From Cryptomeria japonica (taxonomy: Eukaryota > Streptophyta > Pinopsida > Cupressales > Cupressaceae): a stretch of DNA of 64,000 nt. A program made the position numbers and the translations under genes. Under the pieces are notes generated by a model. The model saw nothing but the letters and a program-made list of their open reading frames with translations, made no database searches and was not told where the DNA came from. Location: positions 18,298,285-18,362,284 of the forward strand of contig NC_081413.1 in the NCBI RefSeq assembly GCF_030272615.1, in the 5' to 3' direction. The first letter of the stretch is position 1. Each line of letters opens with the position of its first letter. Shown here in pieces: positions 11,916 to 24,197 of the stretch.

Positions 11916-13424
11916 TGATGCAGAGCCCTCCTTGTATCCTGCCAAACACTCCAAGATGTATGACACTAACCCCTCAAAAAAATAATAGGATCCTATCAAG
12001 GAAAGGCTCTACAACATTAGTTCAACACCTCTCAATCTCCAAGACTCATACTTACTCAAATTGGGTAATTTGCTCCAACATACACTTTGAGGCCTCCAAG
12101 GGTTACTGACCATTACCACGCCCATTTTGGGTCAAACATGACTCACCTAGACTAAATCAAACACTAGTTGTAAGAATTCAACACCATTCCCTATAGCACC
12201 TTCACAATTAGGCCTATTTGCTAGTAGCCCTTTGAAATGGGTAAAGGGACCTTAAGTCAAAAATTTTCCAAACACCCTAACAAAAAACTCATGGATTCAA
12301 ATACCCTTTTGGGCCTTACACAATTCCCTAAAAGGAAGGGTCAAGGTCTGACAAACAAAGGTCTGAAACCGATGAAGGTCAACTATCTTAAAGGGCTAAT
12401 TAGGTCTCCATTTGTGAAGCAACTATGTCCAAATGAACAAACCATACAATCAAAACCCCATGAGAATGTGGGGAACCATAAACCATCATGGATTCTAGGG
12501 TTACATGCCTATAACCATCATCATTTGCATTCTAGGGTAACTTTGGTGTTTAAGGACTAGGTAGCCACATTGAGATGTCTACCTAGGGTCGGTTCAAACA
12601 CACACCTCCCTTGATCCTCCTGCAAAATTCTTTTCAAATCTTAAAATAAACTGGCCATACTTGCATTTCACCCAATCCCATGAGTCTCAGATTGATAAAT
12701 TGCAAGTTATGGCCATGGAGAAGCAAAACCCTAAGTAAACCCTGGTTTTCCGGGCACCTACAACAAAATTGGAATAATAGGAGCAAAACACACAGTCTGA
12801 ACCTCAAACCAAAGCCAAATAAAAGGTGACTCACTACTCTAATAAAGTCACATCATTGCGAATTGATCCCAATCCATACAATGTTGTACCCTGTACCAAA
12901 ACTCCAGAATTGCAGGAAAAACTTAGAATTTCATTACTTTGCAGTCATCAAAACTTCCCTCTGTATAGTCTAACCTTGGAAATTGGATCCACAAGTTGTA
13001 TATACCACTCCACAATTTCTCTCAACTAAAAACAAGAGGTTAGAGCCATTGGAGGAGTTCAAACAAACAAAAATGCAAAAATTGCATAAAAGTTGCTTAT
13101 GACAACTTTTGACAAAGTTGTCAAAATGTCATTTCTCGCCTCCTAATGCCTTGGGTTAAGACTAACCCCTCCTAAAATACCATAGAAGCACTAAAACTAC
13201 TAGGATAACTATTTCCTACACACAATTGATCCCCTTTTGTCCAAAAGTCCTAATTGGCTTATCAAGATGCCAAAATAGGAGTTTGGCTCACAAGATGGGG
13301 TGTTTTATTACCAACACACAATGCATGATTGAAACACATGTAAAACATCCTAAAGACATGTTTGATTCCTTATCCTTCCTCCTCTGAGCCTAATTTATCA
13401 ACTCAAAGGGCTGCTCTTGCACCA
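11916..13424. mobile_element. 1509-bp TG...CA insertion in the copia reverse transcriptase
   Basis: The sequence starts TGATGCAGAGCCC and ends GCTCTTGCACCA. It is flanked by the 5-bp duplication CTTGG at 11911-11915 and 13425-13429. Removing it restores the copia sequence across the Trp codon (QTW, then ELVPKPADK). The termini are a weak imperfect inverted repeat (TGATGCA / TGGTGCA). No gag, pol or internal LTR pair is visible, so a solo LTR of an unrelated LTR element is the best reading. Its orientation is unknown. Confidence 0.8.
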
Positions 13425-14875
13425 CTTGGGAACTTGTTCCTAAACCGGCAGACAAGAATGTCATAGGTACCAAGTGGGTCTACTAGAACGAAATGAGTGA
13501 AGAAGGAAAGATAATCCATCACAAAGCAAGGTTAGTTTGAAAATGGTATGCTCAAGTGGAAGGTATTGAATTTGAAGAAACCTTTGCACCGATTGCTAGG
13601 TTAGAGGCAATAAGAATGTTTTTAGCTTTCTCTGCCTATAAAGGATACAAGGTTTACCAAATGGATGTCAAATCTGCATTTCTGAATGGTAATCTTGAAG
13701 AAGAAGTGTATATGGAATAATCGGAAGGATATCTATTACATGATGATGAGAGTTTTGTATGTTGGTTGAAGAAAGCCTTGTATGGTTTGAAGCAAGCCCC
13801 CTAAGCATGGTATTCCCAGTTAGACAAATACTTGAAAGAGCAAGGATTCTGAAAAGGGAATGCAGACAACAACTTGTATATTAAGGTAAATGAAGATCAT
13901 ATGATTATAGTTGTTGTATATGTGGATGGCATTATCTTTGGTGGAGACAAGGACATCATGTGCAAATAATTTGTAAATCAGTTGAAGACAAAATTTGATA
14001 TGTCCATGCTGGGTGAGTTGTCCTATTTTCTTGGTTTGCATATCTCACAGTAGGAGAAAGGAATTTTCATCTCACAAACCAAGTATGTTAAAGACATGTT
14101 GAAAAATTTTCAAATGGAGGACAACAAACCAGTAAGTACTCCCATGGTTACCAATTGTAAATTGAGAAAAATAGATGAGTCACCAAAAGTAGAGAAGATA
14201 TTGTATAGGTCTATGATTGGTAGTTTGTTATATCTAACAACATCTAGACCAGATATTGTACAAGCAGTTTGCATGGTTGCAATATTCCAAGTTGCTCCTA
14301 ATCAGTCTCACTTAAATGTAGTGAGAAGAATATGTAGGTACCTACAAGGAACAATGAGTTATGGCATGTGGTATCCAAAGAAAGGAGACTTCACTTTGTA
14401 GGCTTATACTAATGCAGATTGGGCAGGTTGTATTGATGACCGAAAGAGTATAAGTGGAGGTGCTTTCTACTTAGGAGACCGGTTAGTATCATGGCACAAC
14501 AAGAAGAAAGATTTAGTTTCATTATCTACTATTGAGGCCAAGTATATAGTAGCTTCTACATGTTGTTCATAGGTATTGTGGATGAAGCAGACACTGAAGG
14601 ACATATAGGTGGAGATACCAGAACCTATTGCAATCCGGTGTGATAACTCAAGTGCAATCAACATCTCCAAGAATCCAATAATGCACTCAAGAACAAAACA
14701 CATTGCAATAAAGTATCACATCTTGAGGGAGAAGGTAGCAAACAAGGAGGTCATAGTAGAGTATGTTCCAACCGATGAGCAAATTGCTGACATATTTATG
14801 AAGCCACTTCCTTTGGGCACATTTGAGTACTTGAGACAAAATATGGGAGTTGTCCCACCATCAGGCAACACTTAA
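13425..14875 (+). pseudogene. Copia pol, second part: reverse transcriptase and RNase H
   Basis: One frame carries the copia reverse transcriptase: [37 protein letters not shown] with the first catalytic Asp, LKKALYGLKQAP, and the YVDD box read as VVYVDGIIFGG, so the second Asp of YVDD is Gly. RNase H follows (NADWAGCIDDRKSISGGAFY, SLSTIEAKYIVA, IRCDNSSAINISKNP, HSRTKHIAIKYHILRE) and ends at GVVPPSGNT. Stops are frequent and mostly TAG. The enzyme would copy element RNA into DNA. The lost YVDD Asp alone should inactivate it. Confidence 0.9.
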
Positions 14876-15082
14876 ATGTGTAGGGAGATGTATGGTTCAA
14901 GGGGATTCAACAATTGTTATTATCTTATGACTCGTGAGTCATGAAGCATGGACTCAAGGGGAGAATGTGCCCTACTAGCTGAAGACATGAGTTATAATTC
15001 AACTACTAAAGGGACAGAATAAGGTTGGAGTCTAGTAGTATGATTGGTGTCAGACTAAGGTTCCCTTTTCCATTGTTATCAA

Positions 15083-15136
15083 AGGGGGAGAGAAACCAGT
15101 ATAGAAAGTGTTGACATCAATGCCAAAGGGGGATAT
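15083..15136 (+). other. Duplicated polypurine tract of the SIRE-type copia
   Basis: CAAAGGGGGAGAG near 15085 and CAAAGGGGGATA ending at 15136 lie about 40 bp apart, the second touching the TG of the 3' LTR. The second is the expected plus-strand primer. The first is a near copy of it. 14876-15082 is a non-coding trailer. Confidence 0.75.
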
Positions 15137-16831
15137 TGTTGGCATTGAGTTGTCATTGATGTCAATCGGTATTGTAGGTTACTAGTAGAGTGTCAACCGG
15201 TATGAAGAAGATTGAACTAGAATAAAGAAGAGAAGTATGTCCTGAGTTGACAGGTGATATCACCGGTATGAGGTGAGATGCAGGTGTGTGTTGGCATGCT
15301 TGAGTAATAACCGGTAAGGCATAAACTGGTATGATGGCTGGTTGTTTGTTTGTGATGAAGAGGTGGAATGTTAGATGAATCACAACAACACCCGGTGAAG
15401 CAGAATACAAAGAATGACATGAAGACATACTAGAAGGCAAGATGAATTGTCAGGAAATGTGTTGTCAGTAAGTGATTATTCAGTGTGTTGGAGATACCGG
15501 TAAGGGTTTGTATTGGTAGAGATGTTCTAGGTTGAACCGACTCTTTGTCGGTGAGTTGAATGTTTGTTGATGTGTGCCCCGTGGTGCTGAGGTGGAAAAC
15601 ATGCAGAGGTCGGTAAAATGTTCATCAACATGGTTGTCTATGTAGTAGGTGGTCATTAAATGATAAAACCGCAAATCACAGGTTGATGACAGACTGATGC
15701 GGCTTGAGGAAGAATGGACAATAGAGAATGATCAAATAGTTAAGGAATTGTGATCGAAGCATGAAATTAGATTGCAGATTGACCTCAAAAAAGAAACAGT
15801 TGGATTATAAATGGGGTCGACAAAGAACAAGGCTGAAAAGCAAGGTTAAGTTTTCTATTTTTAGCAAACATGCATTGAATGAATAAAATTGTGTGCAGAT
15901 GCATCTCCCCAAAGTAGGTGAGCGATCCAAGGCAGATCGAATCAGATTGGATACAAATTAGATTGAAGGAGGGAAACCCTAACCGTCCTAAGTTTGAATT
16001 AGTTGTTGGCAGGAAGCCTCAAGTTTAAAATATACTAACCTGAGACTGATATGTGATGATGCTAGTGAATGAAAGAGAGTGGACAAAGACTATGTTGAGG
16101 GAAAAATAATAAATATCTAAAGTGACTGTGTGTTGAAGGAGAAACTGGTAAGGCATGTGTGAACTAGCAGAGGACAAACCGGCAAAGGCAGAACCTGGAA
16201 AAGTATGATCAAGTGTGAATTGAATCCAGCTGTTAGAGGAAGAGAAGGTTTAGCAAAGTAAGAATCAGTTGAAAGGCATTGTTGCAGGGTGTGTGGAGTT
16301 TTCACAGACCGGTAAGATTGAAACTGGTAGAGCAGAGTATTGAAGGGTTGCAAAACTTCATTTGTAATAGGGAATTTATTTGTATATTTGAATTGTCTTC
16401 ACTAAGAAGGTGCTTAGTGCAGGGGTTGTAGCTCCTTTAGGTTGTAGCCTATAAATTGTTCAGGGGTTGGTGCTCCTTTGAGTCAGTGCTCATAAATCAG
16501 GGGTCGGTGCTCTTTGGGTTGGTTCCCTAAAATTGTAATCAGATCATTTTTATTGTGAGGCTAGATTGGAGTAGAAAATCTCCAACAGCTATTCTCACTG
16601 AGGTTTTTCCCATATTGGGTTTTACTCATATATTTGGTATTGTGTGATGCATTCTTGTGTATGTGTTATATTGATGTTATAGAAAATCCTTCCACACACT
16701 TAGTTTGTATTGTTTTGTTTACCGGTCAGCACTCTATTTGTTTTATATTGTACTAGTATAACCCTGATTAGGAAAGAAGTGTTTAAATCGTTGATTCACC
16801 CCCATCTCTCAGTGATCCATTGTGTCCAACA
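15137..16831 (+). repeat. 3' LTR of the SIRE-type copia
   Basis: It is 1695 bp, TGTTGGCATTGAG to GTGTCCAACA, homologous along its whole length to 6403-8073, with a few extra short segments (for example GGTCGGTGCTCTTTGGGTTG near 16502). It is followed by about 145 bp of unassigned sequence before the next element at 16977. Confidence 0.9.
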
Positions 16832-17086
16832 AATACAATGTTGAGACACTATTTTCCCAACAAATTAATGTATGGAGGTTGATAAAACTAGGCATTATTG
16901 AATCAATAATGGTTGATTTTAAAGCAGTAGAGTGGTAAAAGCACGAGAAGTTAGTTGCAAAAATTGGGTTGCAACTTGTTAAACACACCCCTATTAAATA
17001 GCCAAAATATTGAGAGTGGGGGTGAATAAGTATTCCCTTTTCAATCTTTAGAATCAACCCAATTATTACTTTATAGATTTACATCA

Positions 17087-20000
17087 TGTTGGTTAACAGA
17101 TTTGTCCTTTCTTTAATTTATATATGTATATTACAATATTGACTCGTGTACACCCTTTATGAAAGGAAAACAAATGAACCAACAGTTTGGGTGAACCGAA
17201 TTAAGGTTTATCCTCTGCATTAGAGGGAAGCTCCTGGTGAGATTTACAATGAATTTTTATGTAGTTAATTTAGAAATGAATACACTTTTCACCACAAAGC
17301 GCGAAAGGCTTTCACGTTCATTCATCAATACAAACAAATGCTACAAAGATCTATTTTCAAGTGTAGAGTTCACAGACTTCTACTTCTACATATTTCATTC
17401 AATAAACACAAAATAAAGTAAACTCAAAGTAGTGTAAATACTTATCTATTCTCACTCATTCCTCATAGGACAAGGAGGATCAGTGCCATTTAAACAACAA
17501 TGAAAATTTCTTATAAACAATGAAAATCAATGAATTCAAAAACACAGAAAGAACTAGTAATGAAATGACATATTTCACACATCAGCATACATCTCAATAG
17601 AGATCGCTAATCCTTCAAACACATAGATTTTAAAGATTGCATCAAAATAGCATTTCATTCAAGTACTAGAAATATCAGCTCTAATAAATTCAAGGAAAAT
17701 CAAATATGTTCCTCCAAATCAAAGTTTTTGGACCTTTTGAAAGACTTATCCAACCATATAAATAGCCTCCAGGCTATGATAGTATGTTACACATAAAACC
17801 AAAGTTAAATAATTAACTCTATCCCAAAGTTTAAAGAAGTTTAATTTCATAAAATTGAAAAGAGATAACTAAACTAAAAATGTGGCATGAGGCGCGAGCA
17901 AAGAAAGAATGATCAAGCTCCAACAACTGATGTGGCTTCAGCCTGTCTATCATGTAATTAGGGAGTACTCTGAATGTTCCGCCATTCCAAGTGAGTTGTT
18001 GAGAAGCTTAAGATGAGCTGATAATGTGGGAGGCCTATGTGTAAAATCCGTTGCTTCCATACTTCTTTCTTTTTACCTACCTACAGGACTTTATTCTTAT
18101 GCATCTCCAAATGATCAAAACAGACAGCCAACATAGATTCAACTCTTGCAACCTTTGAGAAGTCCTCAATTGTTAAGGACTTTTCTTCCTGAACATGTTG
18201 TATGCAATCTTTGAAGGCCTGAATCATTTATGATGAATCCTCAAGCATTTTCTTATCCTCTCTTAAGAGTTGAAGATCTATGCATTTCATGTCTTTTTGC
18301 ATAGTGTCAGTCAATTCCTTCAATTCTTTTAAAAGCTTGAGGAATTCTTCATGTCCTTGCTGAATGATTGAGTTCCTCCACTCAATATTTTCTTTACAAA
18401 CAAAGAGTATGTTGTCATCTAGGCCATGCACCATCTTCTCAGCAAGGAAGTTCATTATCCCATATCTTTGTGTGTCTCTCATTTGCCTCAACATAGCTAG
18501 CCATTTATTCTTTTCTTTCTCCTAGGAAATCATCTTTGTTCCTAGCTCTTTCCCAACAGATTCTACATTCTCAGACACTTTGACCAAATCAAAGATATAA
18601 TTTGTCCCTTGATGTGCAATTGATTCGAGCCATTTTCTAAAACCATCTGTGATCATTTGGTTCCTTTGAATTTGATGAAGCAACTTCTCATTCAAAGGTG
18701 ATTTTGGGTCGAATGATAAAGAAACCCGGGAGAGAGGCTGAGGATACCGTTAATATACTGGTCCATCTGAATTATAATTTGCTTCATCTCACTTTTATCT
18801 TTCTCATCCTTCCAGGTCCTTGTGAGAATCCTTTTAGTTGAAGATTCCAAGTGTTTTACATCAGTGGCCCGAGAAGTTGTCCCTAGATCAATCTTTTCAA
18901 TGATAAAATATTTCTTGGTAACATTCTCAATCTCTTTATCTGCTAGAGGTCTAGCTACCTCTGCAACCTAGTGTCCCATCTGCTCATCCACATCAATCAT
19001 GGTTTCTATTTTGAGTCTTTTGGACTTTGAAGTCCTTCCCAGATATTTGCTAACCATATCCTCTATTGGGATCGAAATAGGGATGGTGTTCCTCTTTTTG
19101 GTAAGTGAGGCACTCAACCACTTAGGAGTGGTGAATATTTCCTTTGGCAATGGTGATGGCTGATCACTAGTGACAACGACCATAGTATTCTCAGAATCTT
19201 CAGGTTGAATGATTTCTATTCCATTGTCTGTTGCATCTAGGAGGGGTCGATCTTGTATTTGGGCATCCATTGTTTCTTTAATTTCTTCTTCAGAATCTAA
19301 GTCCACTACTAGTGAACTTGTCAGGGTTTTCTGATTACTTTTCCTACTGTGTGATCTGGTAACACAGGTGGAAGTTGAACCTGTGGAAGACTCTCCTTGA
19401 CCTGTATTTTTAGTCTTATTCATCCTTTGTTTCCTTTCACCTACAATATCAACAACAACAATAGAAGAAGGAAGAGATGTTTGGGAAGCTGCACGAGTTC
19501 GACCGACTTTCTTATCCTTAAGTGCAGGAACAGGCTTTTTCTTGAAATGATGATCTTTCAACCATTTATTTGTCCTTCCAATTACATTAAAGGTTCTAGA
19601 CTAAATGTTATCGTCTCCTTTTCTACTCCAATCAATTTTTGGAATAGGATGTCCCTGTATATTTTCATCAAACTCAGGGGCGACTACTTCTTCATCTCCT
19701 TCTTCTTGCACCCCAGAAACATTCATGGATAGGCCCATTGTGACAATTTTCTGAATTGTGAACCTTGATCACAGCCTTCTTAGGATTTTGAACTCATCAA
19801 CATAATTTTTGCAATAATCCTCCAATTGAGGTTCATGCCAAAAATCACTGTCCACTTCTAAATTTTCTCTAACAAATGCTCGGCTATCAAATTTGTATAT
19901 GGCAATATATCATTGAAGCTTGAACTTTTTGAATTCAAGTTCAAGGTTCAATGCATCTGAAATAGATGCATAGCTATAATGGCCAAGTTCTACAAGAAAT

Positions 20001-21993
20001 ATCACCCCAGACTTCCCTCCACTCTTTTTGTCAATGTGTTCCAGTTGATGATAGACTTCAATTATAACATAACTATCTAATACAAACTAGGGCAACTTGA
20101 AAGGTTCGCCCTAGAAACCGCCAACTTGAATATAATTGAATTGGGGAAATTGGATAAAATAACTACCATAAATGCCGATGAATTCCATGGCCTCTGTTGT
20201 CAATCTCTTATTTATGTTTCCCTGTAACTCGTGAACCAATCTCCCTGCGAAGATTTCATTCCACCTCATAAAATTCTCTACATATTTTTGTTCCTACAGG
20301 TGAGGATAATATGCATACACCTTTATCCCATCAATCCAAGGTTCATGATGCAGCCCATTCCAATCTCAGGTACATGCAAGCATATAAAACAAATAAGATG
20401 AGATAAAGAAGCCAGTCATTCCTACAAACCTATTCAAACTTTCATGCAATCTTTCTGCAATTACCTGCCCCCAATCCAGGTAGGCACTCCCATTCAACAT
20501 GACTTAGATATAGAAGTACATCTAGTCTTCCCAATAGAATGCATGGGTATTCCCTTTTAACCTATTCAAAAGAATGACAATGTCCCACACCTCCGTTATG
20601 AAGTGTTCTCTAGTAAGCAGCCTCGACAATCTAGACCCCCCTTTTTGAATCTTCAGTGGCCAATTTCTTGCAATCACACTTCTATAAGTGCTCTTCTTCT
20701 CAGAGAAGAATGAATATGATGTGCCAATAGTCCAGTCCTCATATGCCTCTTTATGAGGTATACCCATGGCTACCATTACAGTTTTCTATCAATTTTCAAC
20801 AGCATTTCACCATTGACATTCCTGATGCATCTACACTCTGCATCATACCTATTCATACATTCTAGTACCAACTCTAGGCATGGTCCAGCAATGGGGAATG
20901 TGGCAGCTTCAACCAAACCACTCTTCACTATTCTTTCCATCATTGAATTCGGAACTGGGTTTTTGGCTCCCTCGAGGAAATCAGAGAGGTCCGCTAGAGC
21001 TAATGAAGTATCTCCCATTTCTGGGAGTGACCTAACTAGGAAAGAATTGCAGCCTAGTTTGGGCAGGGTGGGTCTCATTATGACGCCTCTCATTTAAACA
21101 AGCAATTTATAGGGATGCAATGAACTTATGCATAGCAAAGGAGAATGAATGACAGCTAACTTCTTGAATAAGAAAACACAGCAGAAGAGGGAATGACTGA
21201 AAATAACCTGGTTTCAATTGCAAATTCTTGAAAAGCTTCTACATGCAGACAAAATACCTTCAATTTCTCCCACTTTAATTACAACTAAAGAAAATTCTAG
21301 AGACAATTGCTAGCTTCTGCACAATGATAGACAAAATTACACTTAAAACTTAGCAAGTTGTACGAATTAAGGAAGTTCATGTGAGCTATCGCCTGAGTTG
21401 ACATATAGTCGGCATACATTTAATGTTCAGATCAACTCATCGCACAACTCACGCTTTATCATAATTGTTTGTCATAATTTTTAGAAACTAACCTTTTTGA
21501 AATCCCCAGAATATTCTCTTTTCCCACAGCCACCTTGCTTAATGATGCATGTATCAATTCTGCATAGAACTTTTCGGTCTTTTAAGAATTCAAACTTTGA
21601 ACCTTGAACCAAGAACCGAGAGGTTCAAAGGTTCAAGTTCAAACATGAGAAATGACACAAAACAACATAGAACACCAACTTCACGACAAGACAAATAACA
21701 ATTAATGAGCAAAGATGAAACTGACACATGACCAACTTTGAACCTTGAACCTTGAACCAAGAGGGTTCAATGGTTCAAGTTCAATACAAATTACAACATA
21801 GCGCATGCCTTATCATAATACAAAACTGCGAAGAGAAGCCCTTTGAGCGCGTTTTGAACTTTGAACCTTGAACCTTCACAAAGGTTCAAAGACTCGGGTT
21901 CAAAGACAGAAAGTATATAACCGAAAGGAAAAGAAAGACCAAAAGGCAACCTCTGCGTTTGAAATTTTAATGAAAACTAGGGAAGGAATAACA
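17087..21993 (-). mobile_element. Insert (a): 4.9-kb TG...CA unit carrying a large decayed ORF
   Basis: On the minus strand it opens TGTTATTCCTTCCC and closes GTTAACCAACA. It is flanked by CATCA on both sides (17082-17086 and 21994-21998). The sister LTR at 54.2 kb shows the empty site (CATTA joined to ATAAGCATG). No pair of internal LTRs is visible. It carries three TTGAACC/GGTTCAA hairpins at 21592-21905 upstream of its ORF. Content and architecture match insert (c) at 24198-30241. Confidence 0.75.
18200..21093 (-). pseudogene. Large uncharacterised protein of insert (a), frameshifted
   Basis: The N-terminal part at 21093-20776 (ECMNRYDAECRCIRNVNGEM, then LLKIDRK) is clearly related to the (c) protein segment QIALNYDPVTRSIRDINGKT. 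The next part (20776 down to about 19800, with stops and shifts) includes FNYIQVGGF and LPxFVLDSYVIIEVYHQLE. The middle (19561-18968) is a Ser/Thr/Lys-rich linker. The end (18494-18228) is a probable coiled coil (FLKLLKELKELTDTMQKDMK). At least three frames are used, so it is dead. I recognise no catalytic motif and cannot assign a function. Confidence 0.6.
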
Positions 21994-22949
21994 CATCAAT
22001 AAGCATGCAACAAAAATAAATGAATGATCTAATAAGACGCAAAATTACAGAAATCATCCACAACAACATACACAAGAGAACACTAGATTTTTTCATGGAA
22101 ACCCGTTAGGGAAAAACAATGGAGAGGGTCAACTCTTAATTGTAAAATATTACAAAACAATCACTGCAAGGATCACTACCAGAAGGCTCAGTGTCCAAAA
22201 TATGAAGGCTCAATGTTGAAGTACTTACTGCCCAAAAGAGAACAACTAGACAAAATGAACTACTATAGTTGCATCTTACATATGCATGGAGTGTAGTTCC
22301 AATTAGGCTCAAACACACTTCATTATCTCTTTAGTCATTTGCATATGCTTCAATCACATATCATTGCATCATATCACATTTCATCACTATATCACACACT
22401 TATAGCTTAAGTTGGTCAAACATGCCTTACAGATAAAATACTTTAGATGCTAGCACAATATACTTTATACGTTTCATCCACTTAGGTTAGCCAAGATATA
22501 ACAAAATTTAATGCCAACTGGAATACATATGTTACCCACAATGCTTAATCATGTCCCAAAACCACAAGACCAAAAACAATCAACTGATGAAATGTGGATG
22601 TCCAGATAAACTGTTCTATTCCAGAGGAATAGAGCAACTAACAAGCCAAACTGTCAAACCATGTATCTCACTTGTCAAAGATCCATAACACGTACAAACT
22701 TGAATATAGGTAAATTTGATATTCATAAGTATACTATCAAAACTGTAAAACCATATTTGTAACTGCATAGCAAAACATGACGAATAGAGTCACGAAATTA
22801 CTAGATCAACAACAATATAACTCAACAAAAGTATGTTCACATCAATGACAACTAGTAGCATATACACAACATTCTCCTTCACCAAAGGGAATCAATGACA
22901 AAACTCCAACAATCTCCCCCTTTGTCATTGATGGTAACATGGAAACAAG

Positions 22950-24102
22950 TTAATTGCTTCAAAATACTTCTAAAAAATATTGCTCTTCAACAAATTTATT
23001 CTTTTTCAAAATATTAATTTTCTACTACTCTCCTCCTTTATGCTTACTCTTCTATGTCATTATTCTCCAATTTTCTCCAACTCTCTCCCCCTTTGTTACT
23101 TACATTTACTCTTTTCTTTTGCCAAACTTCTCATTCTCTCCCAACTTCTCATTCTTTGTCCCTTTGCCATCAAGGACAAAGGGTATCAAAAAGATACATT
23201 CACACGGCTTCCCCTTAACAACAGTAATGCAATTCAAAAAAAAAAAAGGTCTCGATTACCTAATGCAAAAAAATCTCCTTATACTTTTCTTTGAGTTCTA
23301 CGAGAAAAGAATTCCAGGAGCTGATAGTAGATGACAACATTGTGTGTTGAATATTGCATTGCACAAGCTATTCAATAACACCAATCAAATAATCCAAAAC
23401 AAACACACTCAACTCATCTTTCTCTACATCTTCCAATAGATGGGTAAAATGATCCATTTTAATTTCAATAATTTATTTGACTATCGAAAACTTACAGATA
23501 AAATCATCTCTGTTTCTACACCAAGAATAGCTCCAATAGCTATGAATTAAATTTTCTTCTTACTCACCATCTTTATCCTTGAAAATATTAAAAGATTTCA
23601 CAAAATTGTTCAACTCAAACTCATTAGAGTCAATCTTTTATTTGTGGTTTTTTGTGGTAGTAGGCCACCTAAGACAAATATTTGTAGACACTAGCAACTA
23701 CACCCACACATTTCCTCATTTCCTTTATACATTCTGTCAATTTCTTATGTGAAGCAATAGCTTTTTTTCTCATATCTTTCTACACTTCATCTTCAAGATT
23801 TGGTTTTCCTTTTTTAGTAGCTTTCAAGGCTAATTGTTCATTCAAATATTCAAACAAAACATCTGAGAACAAATTTTCAATATAACTTTGAACAAGATTG
23901 TTCAGAAGCATGCAAGTAACCAAAGCTTCTTCAATCCTTTATTTTTCATAAGATAGTCGTGATAACCATGCATCTCCTATCCTATTTATGCCATCACGTT
24001 AATCAAGCATTTTCTACACTTTATCAACTTCATGAGAAGAACCAGAGGGTTCTTTCGGTTTTTCTTCTTCTGCAACAACTATCTCCTAATTCACATCATC
24101 TT
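22950..24102 (-). pseudogene. Third-frame ORF of the SIRE-like element, C-terminal part
   Basis: On the minus strand, with stops, the translation includes LVTCMLLNNLVQSYIENLF, LNEQLALKATKKGKPNLEDE and HKKLTECIKEMRKCVGVVAS, a helical Lys/Glu-rich protein. It continues the frame of 37924-38186 once the 13.8-kb element is ignored. It lies just before the 3' LTR, where SIRE elements carry an extra, env-like frame. I see no clear signal peptide or membrane span, so I do not call it an envelope. 22950-23330 is purine-rich on the minus strand and probably non-coding. Confidence 0.5.
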
Positions 24103-24197
24103 TGTTGGGACCTATTAAAATCATGCTAAATTTGGTGACCCAATGAGGCCTTGCTCTAAGGTTTTCTCTTTGCAACTTTGTTTTATGGTAAGAGAAG

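Larger units (their letters stand above)
6403..16831 (+). mobile_element. SIRE-type Ty1/copia retrotransposon, two LTRs, coding-dead
   Basis: This is a full structural element: LTR, initiator-Met primer-binding site, gag with coiled coil and zinc knuckles, protease, integrase, reverse transcriptase, RNase H, polypurine tract, LTR. Domain order (integrase before reverse transcriptase) makes it Ty1/copia. The long gag with coiled coil and a GLGFE motif points to the SIRE/Maximus lineage (inference). The reading frames carry many stops, mostly TAG, and at least one small deletion. A 1509-bp insertion splits reverse transcriptase. The flanks AATGT and AATAC agree at only 3 of 5 bases, so no clean target duplication remains. 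Confidence 0.9.
16977..22911 (-). repeat. 3' LTR of the pol-less SIRE-like element, split by an insert
   Basis: Outer pieces 16977-17086 and 21999-22911 align with 54135-55233 (for example AACCCAATTATTA, then AATAAGCATG and CATCCACAACAACATACACA). The LTR start on the minus strand is TGTTGGAGTTTTGTCATTGA at 22911. The insert 17087-21993 lies between the pieces. Minus polypurine tracts lie at 22912-22926 and, as a second copy, near 23083-23097. Confidence 0.8.

Noticed and set aside
6403-16831. A 5-bp target duplication for the SIRE-type copia
   Set aside because: The flanks AATGT and AATAC share only three bases; I do not claim it.
21592-21905. tRNA or SINE promoter (GGTTCAA as B box)
   Set aside because: No A box at proper distance, no cloverleaf, and the word is part of a tandem hairpin.
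22954-23334. Plus-strand 126-residue frame
   Set aside because: A CT-rich complement of the purine-rich trailer of the minus SIRE-like element, with no protein features.
22950-24102. Envelope protein
   Set aside because: The position is env-like, but I see no signal peptide, membrane span or cleavage site, so it is left as an unknown third frame.
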